DNA of 64,000 nt from Pandoraea captiosa (lineage in GTDB: Bacteria; Pseudomonadota; Gammaproteobacteria; Burkholderiales; Burkholderiaceae), in contig NZ_CABPSQ010000003.1 in assembly GCF_902459775.1 (NCBI RefSeq), positions 124,001 to 188,000 on the forward strand. Direction: 5' to 3'. This document shows positions 8,453 to 17,115 of this stretch, piece after piece. The translations under genes and the position numbers were made by a program. The stretch's first letter is position 1. The number at the start of each line of letters is the position of its first letter. The notes beneath the pieces were generated by a model. The model did not search any database and had not been told where the DNA came from. It worked only from the letters and a program-made list of their open reading frames with translations.

Positions 8453-9166
8453 ATGTCGACCATTGCAGCACATCTCGACGACGTCCTTTCCCGGATTTCA
8501 CGCGCGACCGCCGACGCAGGTCGGCCGGCGGGTAGCGTGCGCCTGCTCGCCGTGTCGAAGACCTTCGGCGCGCAAGCCGTTCGCGACGCCCTCGCGGCTG
8601 GCCAGCGGGCGTTCGGCGAGAACTACGTGCAGGAGGCCCTCGACAAGATTGCCACGCTCAAAGGCGAGACGCTCGGCGGGCAGCCCCTGGAGTGGCATTT
8701 CATCGGGCCGCTGCAAAGCAACAAGACGCGGGCCGTCGCGGAACATTTCGACTGGGTGCACTCCGTCGATCGCCTGAAGATCGCGCAGCGTCTGAGCGCC
8801 CAGCGTCCGACAGACATGCCGCCGTTGCAGGTGTGCCTGCAGGTCAACATCAGCGGCGAGGCGAGCAAGAGCGGCGTGACGCCCGAGGAAGTCCCTGCTG
8901 TCGCGCGCGCCATCGCGGCGCTGCCGAATCTGACGCTGCGGGGGTTGATGGCGATTCCCGAACCGGAAGACGACCCGGCGCGTCAGCGGGCTCCTTTCAG
9001 GGCGGTTCGCGAGTTGTTCGACGCGTTGCGCGCCGACGGCCTGGCGCTCGATACGCTCTCGATGGGCATGTCCGCGGATCTGGAGGCGGCCGTGGCCGAG
9101 GGTGCGACAATGGTGCGCATCGGCACCGCGATTTTCGGCACACGCGATTACGGCTCCCGGGCCTGA
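8453..9166 (+). CDS. YggS-family pyridoxal phosphate homeostasis protein
   Basis: 237 residues, the usual length. A single alanine-racemase-like N-terminal barrel that binds PLP and buffers its free level; not catalytic. The PLP lysine lies in LLAVSKTFGAQ (about residue 35). FGENYVQEALDK, WHFIGPLQSNKT, and SMGMSADLEAAV near the C-terminus are all family signatures. It stands just before proC, the classical yggS-proC arrangement, separated by 123 bp and on the same strand. PLPBP loss perturbs amino-acid and B6 metabolism in other bacteria. Confidence 0.95.
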   Translation: MSTIAAHLDDVLSRISRATADAGRPAGSVRLLAVSKTFGAQAVRDALAAGQRAFGENYVQEALDKIATLKGETLGGQPLEWHFIGPLQSNKTRAVAEHFDWVHSVDRLKIAQRLSAQRPTDMPPLQVCLQVNISGEASKSGVTPEEVPAVARAIAALPNLTLRGLMAIPEPEDDPARQRAPFRAVRELFDALRADGLALDTLSMGMSADLEAAVAEGATMVRIGTAIFGTRDYGSRA

Positions 9167-9289
9167 TCGCGGCGTGCCGCAGGCAGCGAGCGCACCGGCA
9201 GCCCATCGGATGCGCGCGCTACCGCCAGCACTCACGTGCAGCAGCAACAGAGTCACGAGTAACGACATACGCAACGCAAAAGGATGGTT

Positions 9290-10102
9290 ATGAGAATTGC
9301 ATTCATCGGCGGCGGCAACATGGCCAACGCCTTGATCGGCGGACTCGTCAAGCGCGGCACGGCCCCGCGCGACATTCTCGCCATCGACGTCAACGAATCG
9401 ACGCGCGAAGGTCTCGTCAAGCAACACAACATCGAGACGGCCAGCGCCCCCAACGACCGGCTGCGCGATTACGACACGCTCGTGCTCGCCGTCAAACCCC
9501 AGGTGCTCAAGGATGTTGCCCAAGCCCTCCAACCGCATCTGAACGGTCAACTGGTCATCAGCATCGCCGCAGGGATTCGCGCATCCGATCTGGCGCGCTG
9601 GCTCGGCGGCCATAACCAGATCGTGCGCTGCATGCCGAACACGCCCGCATTGATCGGCAAGGGCATCACCGGTCTGATCGCGCTCTCGGGTGTGGACTCC
9701 GACCAGCGCAAGCGTGCCGAAAACGTGCTGAGCGCCGCCGGGGAGATCGTCTGGGTCGAGAAGGAGAGCCAGCTCGACGCCGTGACGGCGATTTCGGGCA
9801 GCGGGCCCGCCTACGTCTTCTACTTCATCGAGGCACTGGAACAAGCGGCGCAGGAACTGGGTTTCACGCCCGAACAGGGTCGGCAGCTTGCCATCGCCAC
9901 GTTTACCGGCGCTTCGCAACTTGCGGCAGACTCGACCGAGCCCGCCAGCGTGTTGCGCGACCGGGTGACGTCCAAGGGCGGCACGACCTTCGCGGCCATC
10001 TCGTCGTTCGAAAAGGACGCGATCAAGGACGCGATCGTACGCGGCGTGAAGGCCGCCAACAGTCGTGCCAAGGAACTGGGCGACGAACTGGGCGACGCCT
10101 GA
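9290..10102 (+). CDS. proC: Pyrroline-5-carboxylate reductase
   Basis: 270 residues. Catalyses the last step of proline synthesis, NAD(P)H-dependent reduction of pyrroline-5-carboxylate. The N-terminal Rossmann motif is IAFIGGGNMANALIGG; NTPALIGKGITG and the C-terminal signature DRVTSKGGTT (about residue 225) are family hallmarks. I choose the ATG at 9290 over 9284, because AAAAGG then sits at a normal distance; the upstream ATG abuts that sequence. Downstream inverted repeats may end the transcript. Confidence 0.96.
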   Translation: MRIAFIGGGNMANALIGGLVKRGTAPRDILAIDVNESTREGLVKQHNIETASAPNDRLRDYDTLVLAVKPQVLKDVAQALQPHLNGQLVISIAAGIRASDLARWLGGHNQIVRCMPNTPALIGKGITGLIALSGVDSDQRKRAENVLSAAGEIVWVEKESQLDAVTAISGSGPAYVFYFIEALEQAAQELGFTPEQGRQLAIATFTGASQLAADSTEPASVLRDRVTSKGGTTFAAISSFEKDAIKDAIVRGVKAANSRAKELGDELGDA

Positions 10103-10133
10103 TCGACTTCGGGTAACGTCTCGCATCATCCTC

Positions 10134-10214
10134 TGGGCAATCGCTCGATTGCCCATCGTTCGCGGCAAACGCATTCCCGCAATCACGCCGGCCCCGCCTC
10201 TGCGGGCCGGCGTG
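10134..10214 (+). terminator. Two hairpins after proC (possible terminator region)
   Basis: TGGGCAATC/GATTGCCCA forms a perfect 9-bp stem at 10134-10155 with a 4-base loop. A second GC-rich stem (CACGCCGGCCC/GGGCCGGCGTG) spans 10184-10214. Neither is followed by a clear T-run, so an intrinsic terminator is only possible; they may instead protect the 3' end of the mRNA. Confidence 0.4.
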
Positions 10215-10287
10215 AGCCATTCTCACAAGTCTTCGACGCTCACCAACGACTACGCTGTCCGAGTCCCAACGACGTGACAGAAGACCG

Positions 10288-11235
10288 ATGCGTAACGTTC
10301 GACAGACGCCTCTGAGCGACGCCACGACGCCCCAACGCCGGGATTTTCTCGCCAGGGCCACTGGCCTGTGCGTCGCGCTGGGAGCTCCCCCCCTCACGCA
10401 GGCGAGCACGACATCCTCCGCCGCCTCGGCGTCGCCCGCGCCCCGATCCGTCGAGTTCGATATCGATACGTCGGTGCGCTCGCCGAATCAGGAATGCCGC
10501 ATCCGCACACTCGTGCTGCATTACACGGAAGTCTCGCTGGCGGAATCGCTCCAGATTCTGACGAGCGTCGCGCGGGGCGTCAGTGCCCATTACCTCGTGC
10601 CGGATACGCCGCGCAGCGACGGACACTTCCACGTCTACCAACTCGTGCCCGAAACGCAGCTGGCGCACCACGCCGGCGTGAGCGCATGGCAGGGTGAGCG
10701 AATGCTGAACGCCTCGTCGATAGGCATCGAGATCGTCAATCCCGGATTCGATCCGGCGGACAAGGATCTGCCTTTGGCGCTACGGCGATGGCACGCCTAC
10801 CCGGACGAGCAGATCGATGTCGTCTGCCAGTTGGCCACCGCTATCGTGCAGCGCCATCGCATCGGCCCGACCCGCGTGGTCGGTCACGCCGACATTGCCC
10901 CGGGCCGCAAGATCGATCCCGGCCCGCGGTTTCCGTGGAAGCGCCTCTACGAACGCGGATTGGGCGCGTGGCCGAATGAGACGACGGTCGCGTACTTTGC
11001 GCAGAACGCGCCGTACCGTGGCGACATCGCGGCACTGCAGGCGAAACTGCTCGCTTATGGCTACGACACACCGCAATCCGGCGAGTTGGATGACGCGACG
11101 CGGCACGTCGTCCAATCGTTCCAGATGCACTTTTGCCCGACGCATCGGTTTGACGGCGTGCCAGACGTCCAAACGGTCGCCGTACTGGACGCCCTGCTGG
11201 AGAAATACTTCGGCGTACAACGCCCGGCCCCTTAG
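10288..11235 (+). CDS. Tat-exported N-acetylmuramoyl-L-alanine amidase, AmiD type
   Basis: 315 residues. Cleaves the amide bond between MurNAc and L-Ala during cell-wall recycling. The N-terminus has a twin-arginine motif, QRRDFLARA (residues 16-24), then a hydrophobic stretch, suggesting Tat export. Amidase_2 domain about residues 65-210, with zinc ligands expected in VLHYTE, and VGHADIAPGRKIDPGP. A peptidoglycan-binding domain follows (about 240-305). This domain order matches AmiD. No lipobox Cys is seen, so it is probably periplasmic rather than a lipoprotein. Confidence 0.9.
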   Translation: MRNVRQTPLSDATTPQRRDFLARATGLCVALGAPPLTQASTTSSAASASPAPRSVEFDIDTSVRSPNQECRIRTLVLHYTEVSLAESLQILTSVARGVSAHYLVPDTPRSDGHFHVYQLVPETQLAHHAGVSAWQGERMLNASSIGIEIVNPGFDPADKDLPLALRRWHAYPDEQIDVVCQLATAIVQRHRIGPTRVVGHADIAPGRKIDPGPRFPWKRLYERGLGAWPNETTVAYFAQNAPYRGDIAALQAKLLAYGYDTPQSGELDDATRHVVQSFQMHFCPTHRFDGVPDVQTVAVLDALLEKYFGVQRPAP

Positions 11236-11271
11236 CCTACGAACGCCCAAGCACGCGCGCGCATCCGCATC

Positions 11272-11301
11272 AAAAAAGCGGCGCATCGTGCGCCGCCTTT
11301 T
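11272..11301. terminator. Bidirectional intrinsic terminator between amidase and ubiA
   Basis: GCGGCGCA at 11278-11285 pairs perfectly with TGCGCCGC at 11289-11296 around a 3-base loop. It is preceded by six A and followed by CTTTT, so it can work on both strands, ending the convergent amidase and ubiA transcripts. Confidence 0.85.
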
Positions 11302-11326
11302 GCCGTTTCGTGGATGCCGCGCTCGC

Positions 11327-12193
11327 TTACGCCGTCAGCAGATAATGTCCCGCGATGCCCGCGAACACGGCGGCGCCCAGCCAGTTGTTGTGACGGAACG
11401 CCGCGAAGCAAGGCATGCGCTCACGGCCGCGAATCAGGAAGTAGTGATAGATGGCGAAGCTCACCGCGACCGCCATGCCGAGCCAGAACGGCCAGCCGAA
11501 GCCGAGGTAGGCGCCGACCAGCGCCTGAATGCCGAGCGCGCCGACGTAGCACAGCATGACCGCCGCCACGTCGAATCGCCCGAATGTGATGGCAGACGTC
11601 TTGATGCCGATCTTCAGGTCGTCGTCGCGATCGACCATTGCGTACTCGGTATCGTAAGCCAGCGACCAGAACACGTTCGAGAGCAGTAACACCCACGCGA
11701 TCGCCGGCACCTGATCCTGCACGGCGGCGAACGCCATCGGAATGCCGAAGCCGAACGCCACGCCCAGATAGGCCTGCGGCAATGCGAAGAAGCGCTTGGT
11801 GAAGGGATACGTACCGGCGACGAACAGCGCCGGAATCGACAACCACTTGGTCAGGCCATTGAGCGGCAGAATCAACAGAAAGCTGACGATGGCAAGCGTG
11901 GCGGCAACGGCGAGCGCTTCCCAGGCGCGGATGCGTCCCGAGGTAATCGGACGCTCCTTCGTGCGCTTGACGAACTTGTCGAAGTCGCGGTCGGCATAGT
12001 CGTTGATGGCGCAACCCGCCGAGCGCATCAGAAAAGTGCCGAGCGTGAAGATCACGACCAGCAGCGGGTCGGGGCGTCCGCTCGATGCAATCCACAGCGC
12101 CGAGAGCGTCGGCCAGAGCAACAGCACGGTGCCGATCGGCTTGTCCAGACGAACGAGGCGGAAGTAGAGCGGAAGACGTTGAGCGAGCAACAT
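11327..12193 (-). CDS. ubiA: 4-hydroxybenzoate octaprenyltransferase UbiA
   Basis: 288 residues. Inner-membrane prenyltransferase that attaches the octaprenyl chain to 4-hydroxybenzoate in ubiquinone synthesis. Both Asp-rich, Mg-diphosphate-binding motifs are present: NDYADRDFD (about residue 70) and [12 protein letters not shown] (about 190). About eight hydrophobic segments follow the family pattern. The start at 12193 ([10 protein letters not shown]) gives the normal length; the longer frame to 12274 adds 27 unlikely residues. It lies 105 bp after ftrD on the same strand but is functionally separate. Confidence 0.95.
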   Translation of the reverse strand: MLLAQRLPLYFRLVRLDKPIGTVLLLWPTLSALWIASSGRPDPLLVVIFTLGTFLMRSAGCAINDYADRDFDKFVKRTKERPITSGRIRAWEALAVAATLAIVSFLLILPLNGLTKWLSIPALFVAGTYPFTKRFFALPQAYLGVAFGFGIPMAFAAVQDQVPAIAWVLLLSNVFWSLAYDTEYAMVDRDDDLKIGIKTSAITFGRFDVAAVMLCYVGALGIQALVGAYLGFGWPFWLGMAVAVSFAIYHYFLIRGRERMPCFAAFRHNNWLGAAVFAGIAGHYLLTA

Positions 12194-12298
12194 GGGCGTC
12201 ACGAAGAAGAAGCGCGGAAGACGTGCCGAAGGATTCGTGCCGACATTGTAGGCCACACGTCTTGCGCCCGCCAATCGGCGCGCCCAGCGCGGATGGCG

Positions 12299-13693
12299 TT
12301 ACCAGATCCAGAACATCAGCAACCAGAGCCAGTTCACGAGCGCGAGCGCCGCCACAATCCCGGCCATTCCGGCAAAACGCCGCACCAGCGACGTCGCGTG
12401 ACGCCCCGTAACGCGCCAGCCCAGCCAAAGACTCCACAGCGTGGTCACGGCGAGGATTGCGGCGCGCACGTCGTTTGCCCAGTAGATGGGCAGATGCTCC
12501 GCGCGCAGCAGGCTGACCGTCGTGGCCGACAGGCCAATGAACACGCCGGCGCCGGCAATCGGAATGAGCGACTGCACGAGATGATTGAACCGCGAGGTCT
12601 GCCACGGGCCCATCGCCCGGTTCGCCAACGCGAAAATGAGGCTGAAGGCCAGCCCCAGCACGAGTCCGTTGCCGAGGATGTACGTCACGACCATGGCGCC
12701 GTCGAGCCAGGTGAACACGTCGCTCTGTTCGGGGTAATTGGTGAAGATGAACCACGGCGCGTTCGTCTCGAACGGCCACATGATGTCGCGGTCGATCAGC
12801 CAGGTCGCCAGCGCCGTCTTGGTCGCAACGAACCACGGATTGACCGTCCAGTGGAAGGCGCCGATGGCCACGCCGAGCAGACCGAAGTTCACCAGCACGC
12901 TGTCCCACAGGCTGTTGTTCTCGGTCGCACCGTACTTCACGATCTCTTCGCTGGGCGAGCGGCCGGTGAGCGAAATGGCGTCCCGATGCCCGGCGCAGCG
13001 ACCGCACATGTGACACTGCGCGCCGCCCTTCATATTGCGCAGCGGCACGAGCGGCGCACAATTGATCGGGATGATCTTGTGACCCTTGGTGTTGTACGAC
13101 TGGCGCCAGGCGTCTTCGTTGACCTTGAAATGGAACGGTGCGAGGCGCGCGAGCAGCGAGAACACGCCATTGACCGGGCACAGATACTTGCACCACACGC
13201 GCTTGTCGCGTCCGTAGAAGTAGCCGATGACCATTGCACCGATGGTCGAGCCGCCCAGCACGAGCAGCACCGCCTTCGGGTATTGGTAGACGCTGACCAT
13301 CTGACCGTACAGCGTGGTGCCGGCGAAGGCCACGAACGGCCAGCCGCCCCAGCGCATCCAGCGCGGAATGGCGCGGCCCTTGCCGTGGCGGCTGGCGAAC
13401 TCGGAAAGCGTGCCTTCCGGACAGAGCACGCCGCACCACACGCGCCCCATGAGCACCATGCTGATGAGCACGAACGGCCACCAGATGCCCCAGAAGGTGA
13501 ACTGCGCGAAGACGGTGAGGTTATTGAGGATGTGCGCCGTTTCGTCCGGCAACGGCATGACCACCGGCACGCAGATGAGGAACGCGTACACCAGCACGAT
13601 GGCCCACTGCACGCCGCGGATCAGTTTGCCGTGGCGTTGCATCCAGAGGCCCAGTCGGGCCAGTCGGTTCGGGACGGTGATGGCGATGCTCAT
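12299..13693 (-). CDS. ftrD: FtrD: polyferredoxin-type membrane protein of the ferrous iron uptake system
   Basis: 464 residues. A NapH/RdxA-like membrane protein with multiple helices and Cys clusters for 4Fe-4S centres: VWCGVLCPEG (about residue 85), VWCKYLCPVNG (about 165), and CAPL...CHMCGRCAGH (about 203-225). It is the fourth gene of ftrABCD, where it is thought to pass electrons needed for Fe(II) uptake or periplasmic iron redox cycling. The start at 13693 is used because upstream residues in the frame are low-quality. The order ftrA-ftrB-ftrC-ftrD is intact on this strand. Confidence 0.85.
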   Translation of the reverse strand: MSIAITVPNRLARLGLWMQRHGKLIRGVQWAIVLVYAFLICVPVVMPLPDETAHILNNLTVFAQFTFWGIWWPFVLISMVLMGRVWCGVLCPEGTLSEFASRHGKGRAIPRWMRWGGWPFVAFAGTTLYGQMVSVYQYPKAVLLVLGGSTIGAMVIGYFYGRDKRVWCKYLCPVNGVFSLLARLAPFHFKVNEDAWRQSYNTKGHKIIPINCAPLVPLRNMKGGAQCHMCGRCAGHRDAISLTGRSPSEEIVKYGATENNSLWDSVLVNFGLLGVAIGAFHWTVNPWFVATKTALATWLIDRDIMWPFETNAPWFIFTNYPEQSDVFTWLDGAMVVTYILGNGLVLGLAFSLIFALANRAMGPWQTSRFNHLVQSLIPIAGAGVFIGLSATTVSLLRAEHLPIYWANDVRAAILAVTTLWSLWLGWRVTGRHATSLVRRFAGMAGIVAALALVNWLWLLMFWIW

Positions 13694-13927
13694 GCTCAAT
13701 TCTTGCGTCGGTGGTGCGTCGGTGTTGCTTCGGTGGTGCGTCGATTTTGCGTGATGCTGCGGGGTACGACGTCGGGGGACGATCTGCGCGTGCCGCCGGA
13801 TCTCGTATGCCGCGTGTCCGGTCGATCCGTCTCGGCGGCGCCGGGCGGAAACATTGCCGGGCGCCACTCAGGTTGCGTTGCTGCGCGGGCTTCCGCCCTT
13901 CTGTGCCTCCTGGCTTCCGTGCTGCCT

Positions 13928-14764
13928 TCAGGCAGGTTTCACTTGCTTGGCCGGCGTGCCTGCCCGCTTGAGCAGCGCCCACATGAACAGCCAGTAAGCC
14001 ACGTACACGAGCAGATTCATGCCGGACGGATGCGCGCGGTAGCCAGTCAGTGTAGCCACGAGGCTGCCGAACGGGCTGGCGTCATCGAGAATCGCGGAAG
14101 TATCCCACAGTTGGTCGACCAGTGTCGGCACAAGCTCCAGCGAGATCAGGCGATCCAGCCCTGACTCCAGCAACCCGGCCGCAAGGAACAGCAACATGAT
14201 TTCGGTGACGCGGAAGAACAGACGCCACGAGAAGATCTTCCCTCCAAGCTGCAGCAGCCAGAAGGTGACGAGCGCGAGCACGAACCCGATCGCCACGGCC
14301 AGCCACATCGACATCGGTACGCTGCCGCCCTGCCCGAAGCCCAGGCCATAGAGGAAGATCGCAGTCTCGCTGCCTTCGCGGGCAATCGCCAGTGCGACCA
14401 GCACCAGCACGCCCCACCAGGTGCCCTGATCGTGATTCTTCTGCAAGGACGATTCCATGTCGCGCTTGAGCGTTCGCCCATTGCGCTTCATCCAGAACAC
14501 CATCTGCACGATCAACACGCTGGCAACGAGCACCATCGCGGTCTGAAAGTAATCCTGCGCGTCACCGGAGAGCACTTCGGTAAAGCCCACGAGCGCTGCG
14601 CCAAGCGCGATGGCCGCCGCAATGCCGAGCGCGACACCGGCCCACAGGTATGGCAGACCGCGTTTGGCGCCGTGATCCGGATTGGCCAGCCAGGCATGGA
14701 GAATGCCGACGACCAGCAATGCCTCGACGCTTTCGCGCCAGACGATGAACATGACCTGACCCAT
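13928..14764 (-). CDS. ftrC: FtrC: FTR1-family iron permease
   Basis: 278 residues, seven-helix membrane protein of the FTR1/EfeU family that moves iron across the inner membrane. The two iron-binding RExxE motifs are visible as WRESVEALL (about residues 9-17) and AREGSETAIF (about 125-134). The first lies just after a short N-terminal segment, so the start at 14764 is natural. Genes for the periplasmic P19 protein and a cupredoxin lie directly upstream and FtrD downstream, as in the Burkholderia FtrABCD system. Confidence 0.92.
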   Translation of the reverse strand: MGQVMFIVWRESVEALLVVGILHAWLANPDHGAKRGLPYLWAGVALGIAAAIALGAALVGFTEVLSGDAQDYFQTAMVLVASVLIVQMVFWMKRNGRTLKRDMESSLQKNHDQGTWWGVLVLVALAIAREGSETAIFLYGLGFGQGGSVPMSMWLAVAIGFVLALVTFWLLQLGGKIFSWRLFFRVTEIMLLFLAAGLLESGLDRLISLELVPTLVDQLWDTSAILDDASPFGSLVATLTGYRAHPSGMNLLVYVAYWLFMWALLKRAGTPAKQVKPA

Positions 14765-14841
14765 CGTGTGATTCCTTTGTATTACTTGTGCTGCGTTACG
14801 TGTGCTGCGGTGTGCCTGGAACGACTCGAACCTCGACCGGC

Positions 14842-15198
14842 TTACTTGGCGACGATGACGCCCTGCGCCTGCTGGTGGAAGTCATCGAAAAACTTGTACT
14901 CGCCCGGTTGCAGCGGTGCGATCACCACAAACGACTGCGCGCCCGGCGCCAGCACCTTTTCCTTGCGCAGTTGCAGGCTTTCGAACTCGACGGCATTCGT
15001 TCCGGTGTTGTGCACCTCGATCTTGATGCGCTTGCCGGCCGGCACTTCGATACGCGCCGGGTTGAGCTTGCCGTTATTCATTTCCAGCCTGAAGGTGGGC
15101 AAGTCATCGGCACGGGCAAGCGATGCGCCGCCCAGTGCGAACAAGGTCACCACCACGGCCGTCATCGTGGCCAGCAGGCGCGCGATGCGCTGATTCAT
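14842..15198 (-). CDS. ftrB: FtrB: periplasmic cupredoxin-like protein
   Basis: 118 residues with a clear signal peptide ending near ASLARA (about residue 30). The mature part is a cupredoxin_1-type beta-sandwich (IKIEVHNTGTNAVEFES, LAPGAQSFVVIAPLQPGEY). In FtrABCD it is thought to oxidise ferrous iron using copper before FTR1 uptake. Potential ligands include residues in FFDDFHQQ, but a classical His-Cys-His-Met set is not evident, so metal type is uncertain. Confidence 0.85.
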   Translation of the reverse strand: MNQRIARLLATMTAVVVTLFALGGASLARADDLPTFRLEMNNGKLNPARIEVPAGKRIKIEVHNTGTNAVEFESLQLRKEKVLAPGAQSFVVIAPLQPGEYKFFDDFHQQAQGVIVAK

Positions 15199-15261
15199 CC
15201 TTCTGCTCCAAACGAAAACAGCGCTGGTCGACAGACCAACGCTGCATCAGATTACCCCGGC

Positions 15262-15885
15262 TCAGTAGCCGCCCTTCTTGCCGATACCCGAGAACGTGAA
15301 GTCGACGACCTTGGTGATGGGCTTGAACCACGGACCCACGCCGGTTTCCTTGTCGATGTGTCGACCGAAGCACCACGGACCGGCGCCGCCGTGATCCATG
15401 TGGCCACCGGCCATCGGCTTCGCATTCTTGTCCACCACGCAGCCGAACTCCTTGAGCGTTCCCGGCGCGTTGACGACCATCGTCAGTTGATACTTGCCAA
15501 CCCCGTTGAGCTTCACGTTGTCGCCGTAGTGCGGGCCGTCGCTGGCCACCATCGGCATCATCAGACCTTGCACGGGGGCGCCGTCCGGCTTGCCGTCTTT
15601 CATCTTCTGAAGCTTGTAGGTGATTTCAAGACCCGGCACCCAATCGCCTTCGGCGTAGCCGTTCGGGTTGTTCTTGAGCGCGTGAATGTCGGCTTCCAGA
15701 TGCATGTCCGATTTGGCGGCCTCGCGCATCATGCCGACCGGTTCCATCGTGATCGGCTGGAGGTACACGGTGTTGATTTCCATGCCCCCCGCCTCCAGCG
15801 GTTTGCCAATCGGAAACTCGGCGGCCTGAGCCATGGTGGCCGCACCGGCGAGCAACATCGCTGCCACGAGGGATTTCACGCGCAT
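15262..15885 (-). CDS. ftrA: FtrA: P19-type periplasmic iron-binding protein
   Basis: 207 residues with a signal peptide (MRVKSLVAAMLLAGAATMAQA). The mature protein matches the Tp34/P19 family (ME INTVYLQP, then VGMMREAAKSDMHLEADIHA, where Met and His residues supply copper and iron ligands). P19 proteins bind Cu(II) and iron in the periplasm and feed an FTR1 permease. I start at 15885, preceded by GGAG at good spacing; the longer frame start at 15924 is rejected. First gene of the operon, with a Fur-box-like sequence just upstream. Confidence 0.9.
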   Translation of the reverse strand: MRVKSLVAAMLLAGAATMAQAAEFPIGKPLEAGGMEINTVYLQPITMEPVGMMREAAKSDMHLEADIHALKNNPNGYAEGDWVPGLEITYKLQKMKDGKPDGAPVQGLMMPMVASDGPHYGDNVKLNGVGKYQLTMVVNAPGTLKEFGCVVDKNAKPMAGGHMDHGGAGPWCFGRHIDKETGVGPWFKPITKVVDFTFSGIGKKGGY

Positions 15886-15915
15886 ACACACTCCAAATTT
15901 ATGTCGAGAAGTTAA

Positions 15916-15930
15916 TGCAAACAATTCTCA
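15916..15930 (-). promoter_or_regulatory. Candidate Fur box before ftrA
   Basis: Read on the minus strand, the sequence is TGAGAAT-T-GTTTGCA, matching the 7-1-7 Fur consensus TGATAAT-N-ATTATCA strongly in the left half (6 of 7) and weakly in the right (about 4 of 7). It lies about 31 bp before the ftrA ATG, a normal promoter position for an iron-uptake operon. Confidence 0.45.
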
Positions 15931-16179
15931 ATAAGTTTAGCACTAACGCCGAGGGCCGACAAACCTGCCGAGTCAAGAGATGACGGGGAAATTTGGGAAG
16001 TGATACGGGTGGCGCGAGTGCTGGCGGGGCTGTGAGGGCATTCTTAGGCGCCGGTTACGGAAAATTACCCGGGCGCCTGACCGCGTCCTGACCCGGTCGA
16101 CGCCAAGTCAGCGGACGCGGCGGCTAAACGTCACGAGCGGTCACGGCCGACACCATAACCGCCCAGGCTTAGCGAGGAA
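15931..16179. other. Intergenic region upstream of ftrA, downstream of lrp
   Basis: About 250 bp. The end near ftrA is AT-rich and likely holds its promoter. The rest is GC-rich with short self-complementary patches but no T-run terminator or recognised element. Confidence 0.4.
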
Positions 16180-16641
16180 TTAGGGAAGCACGCCACCCCG
16201 GTCGATCTTGCGCGCGAGTACGACTGACGTCGTGGTGCGCGTCACGCCGTCGATTTCGCCGATGACGTCGAGCAGTGCGTCGAGTTGATCCGCCGACGCC
16301 GCGTGCAGCCACGCCACATAGTCGAACTCGCCGCTCACGGAGCACAGCAAATGGATCTCCGGCATCTTGTTCAGGCGACGCAGCACGTCGCGCCCCGAGC
16401 GCGGTTGCACACTGATTCCCACGCAGGCCTGCAACCCGCCGCCGGCGGCGTCCTGCCCGAGGCGGACCGTGTAGCCGGCGATGACACCGGCTTGCTCCAA
16501 CCGGCCAATACGCGCAACTACGGTGGTGCGCGCCACGCCCAGTCGCCGTGCGAGATTCGCAGTGCTCTCACGGGCGTTCACCCGCAACAAGGCCAGCAGG
16601 TTACGGTCGAGTTCGTCGAGAGCGGTCGCAGAGAGCGTCAT
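16180..16641 (-). CDS. Lrp/AsnC-family transcriptional regulator
   Basis: 153 residues, standard size. An N-terminal winged HTH (about residues 8-60: LDELDRNLLALLRVNARE, TTVVARIGRLEQAGVI) is followed by an Asp/RAM domain (about 70-150) that binds amino acids and oligomerises. I start at 16641 (MTLSATALDELD); the upstream frame extension to 16728 has no family match. It diverges from the amino-acid ABC transporter at 17116, with a 474-bp gap, so it may control that operon in response to an amino acid. That link is inferred from position only. Confidence 0.9.
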   Translation of the reverse strand: MTLSATALDELDRNLLALLRVNARESTANLARRLGVARTTVVARIGRLEQAGVIAGYTVRLGQDAAGGGLQACVGISVQPRSGRDVLRRLNKMPEIHLLCSVSGEFDYVAWLHAASADQLDALLDVIGEIDGVTRTTTSVVLARKIDRGGVLP

Positions 16642-17115
16642 CTTTTGTCGTCTTGTATTGAAGCAAGTCGGTACGATCACGGCGTGATCGGCCCCCGTCG
16701 GCAAGCGGAAATTATAGGGCCGCCGCACCGCTTGGCACGGAGTTTGGACGCCGCGTCCCTGCTGCCGTCATTGTCACGCCACGCGTCACGGCATCCACAT
16801 CTGAAAGCTCAAGAGATACGATGACAAGGGTCTGCCGCGCCCCGCCATCAACCCGACGTTGAGGGCGGCTCACCCGATGCGGCACACCTCCAGTACGCCG
16901 GCAAACGCGCTTTAACCCTTGTGTTATCAAGGCCATAGCCAAGGGTATCCCCCCAACGACCAGCTATTGACAACCCCAATGGCCGGTGCGCAAAATCACA
17001 TCACTTATATGACGACGTACAAGAAAGACTCACCAACGTAGCCACGGGTCTCGTCACCGCAAAGGCTGCTGTCTGGCGCGTCGGCCCCAAACGTCACCGG
17101 AGACAGGCGTTTGCC
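16642..17115. other. Divergent promoter region, lrp / amino-acid ABC operon
   Basis: 474 bp with no convincing gene. A TTGACA hexamer at 16967-16972 is a candidate -35 for the ABC operon, but I find no matching -10 at normal spacing. The region has the length expected for multiple Lrp dimer binding. Small open frames on the minus strand are not protein-like. Confidence 0.4.

Noticed and set aside
8498-10186. Minus-strand frame of 562 codons opposite yggS and proC
   Set aside because: Spans two well-supported plus-strand genes and has no protein-like character.
11421-13481. Minus-strand frame of 686 codons
   Set aside because: Out-of-frame shadow of ubiA and ftrD, which both show intact family motifs in another frame of the same strand.
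12179-14164. Plus-strand frame of 661 codons
   Set aside because: Opposite ftrD and ftrC; composition is His/Arg-rich antisense of membrane helices.
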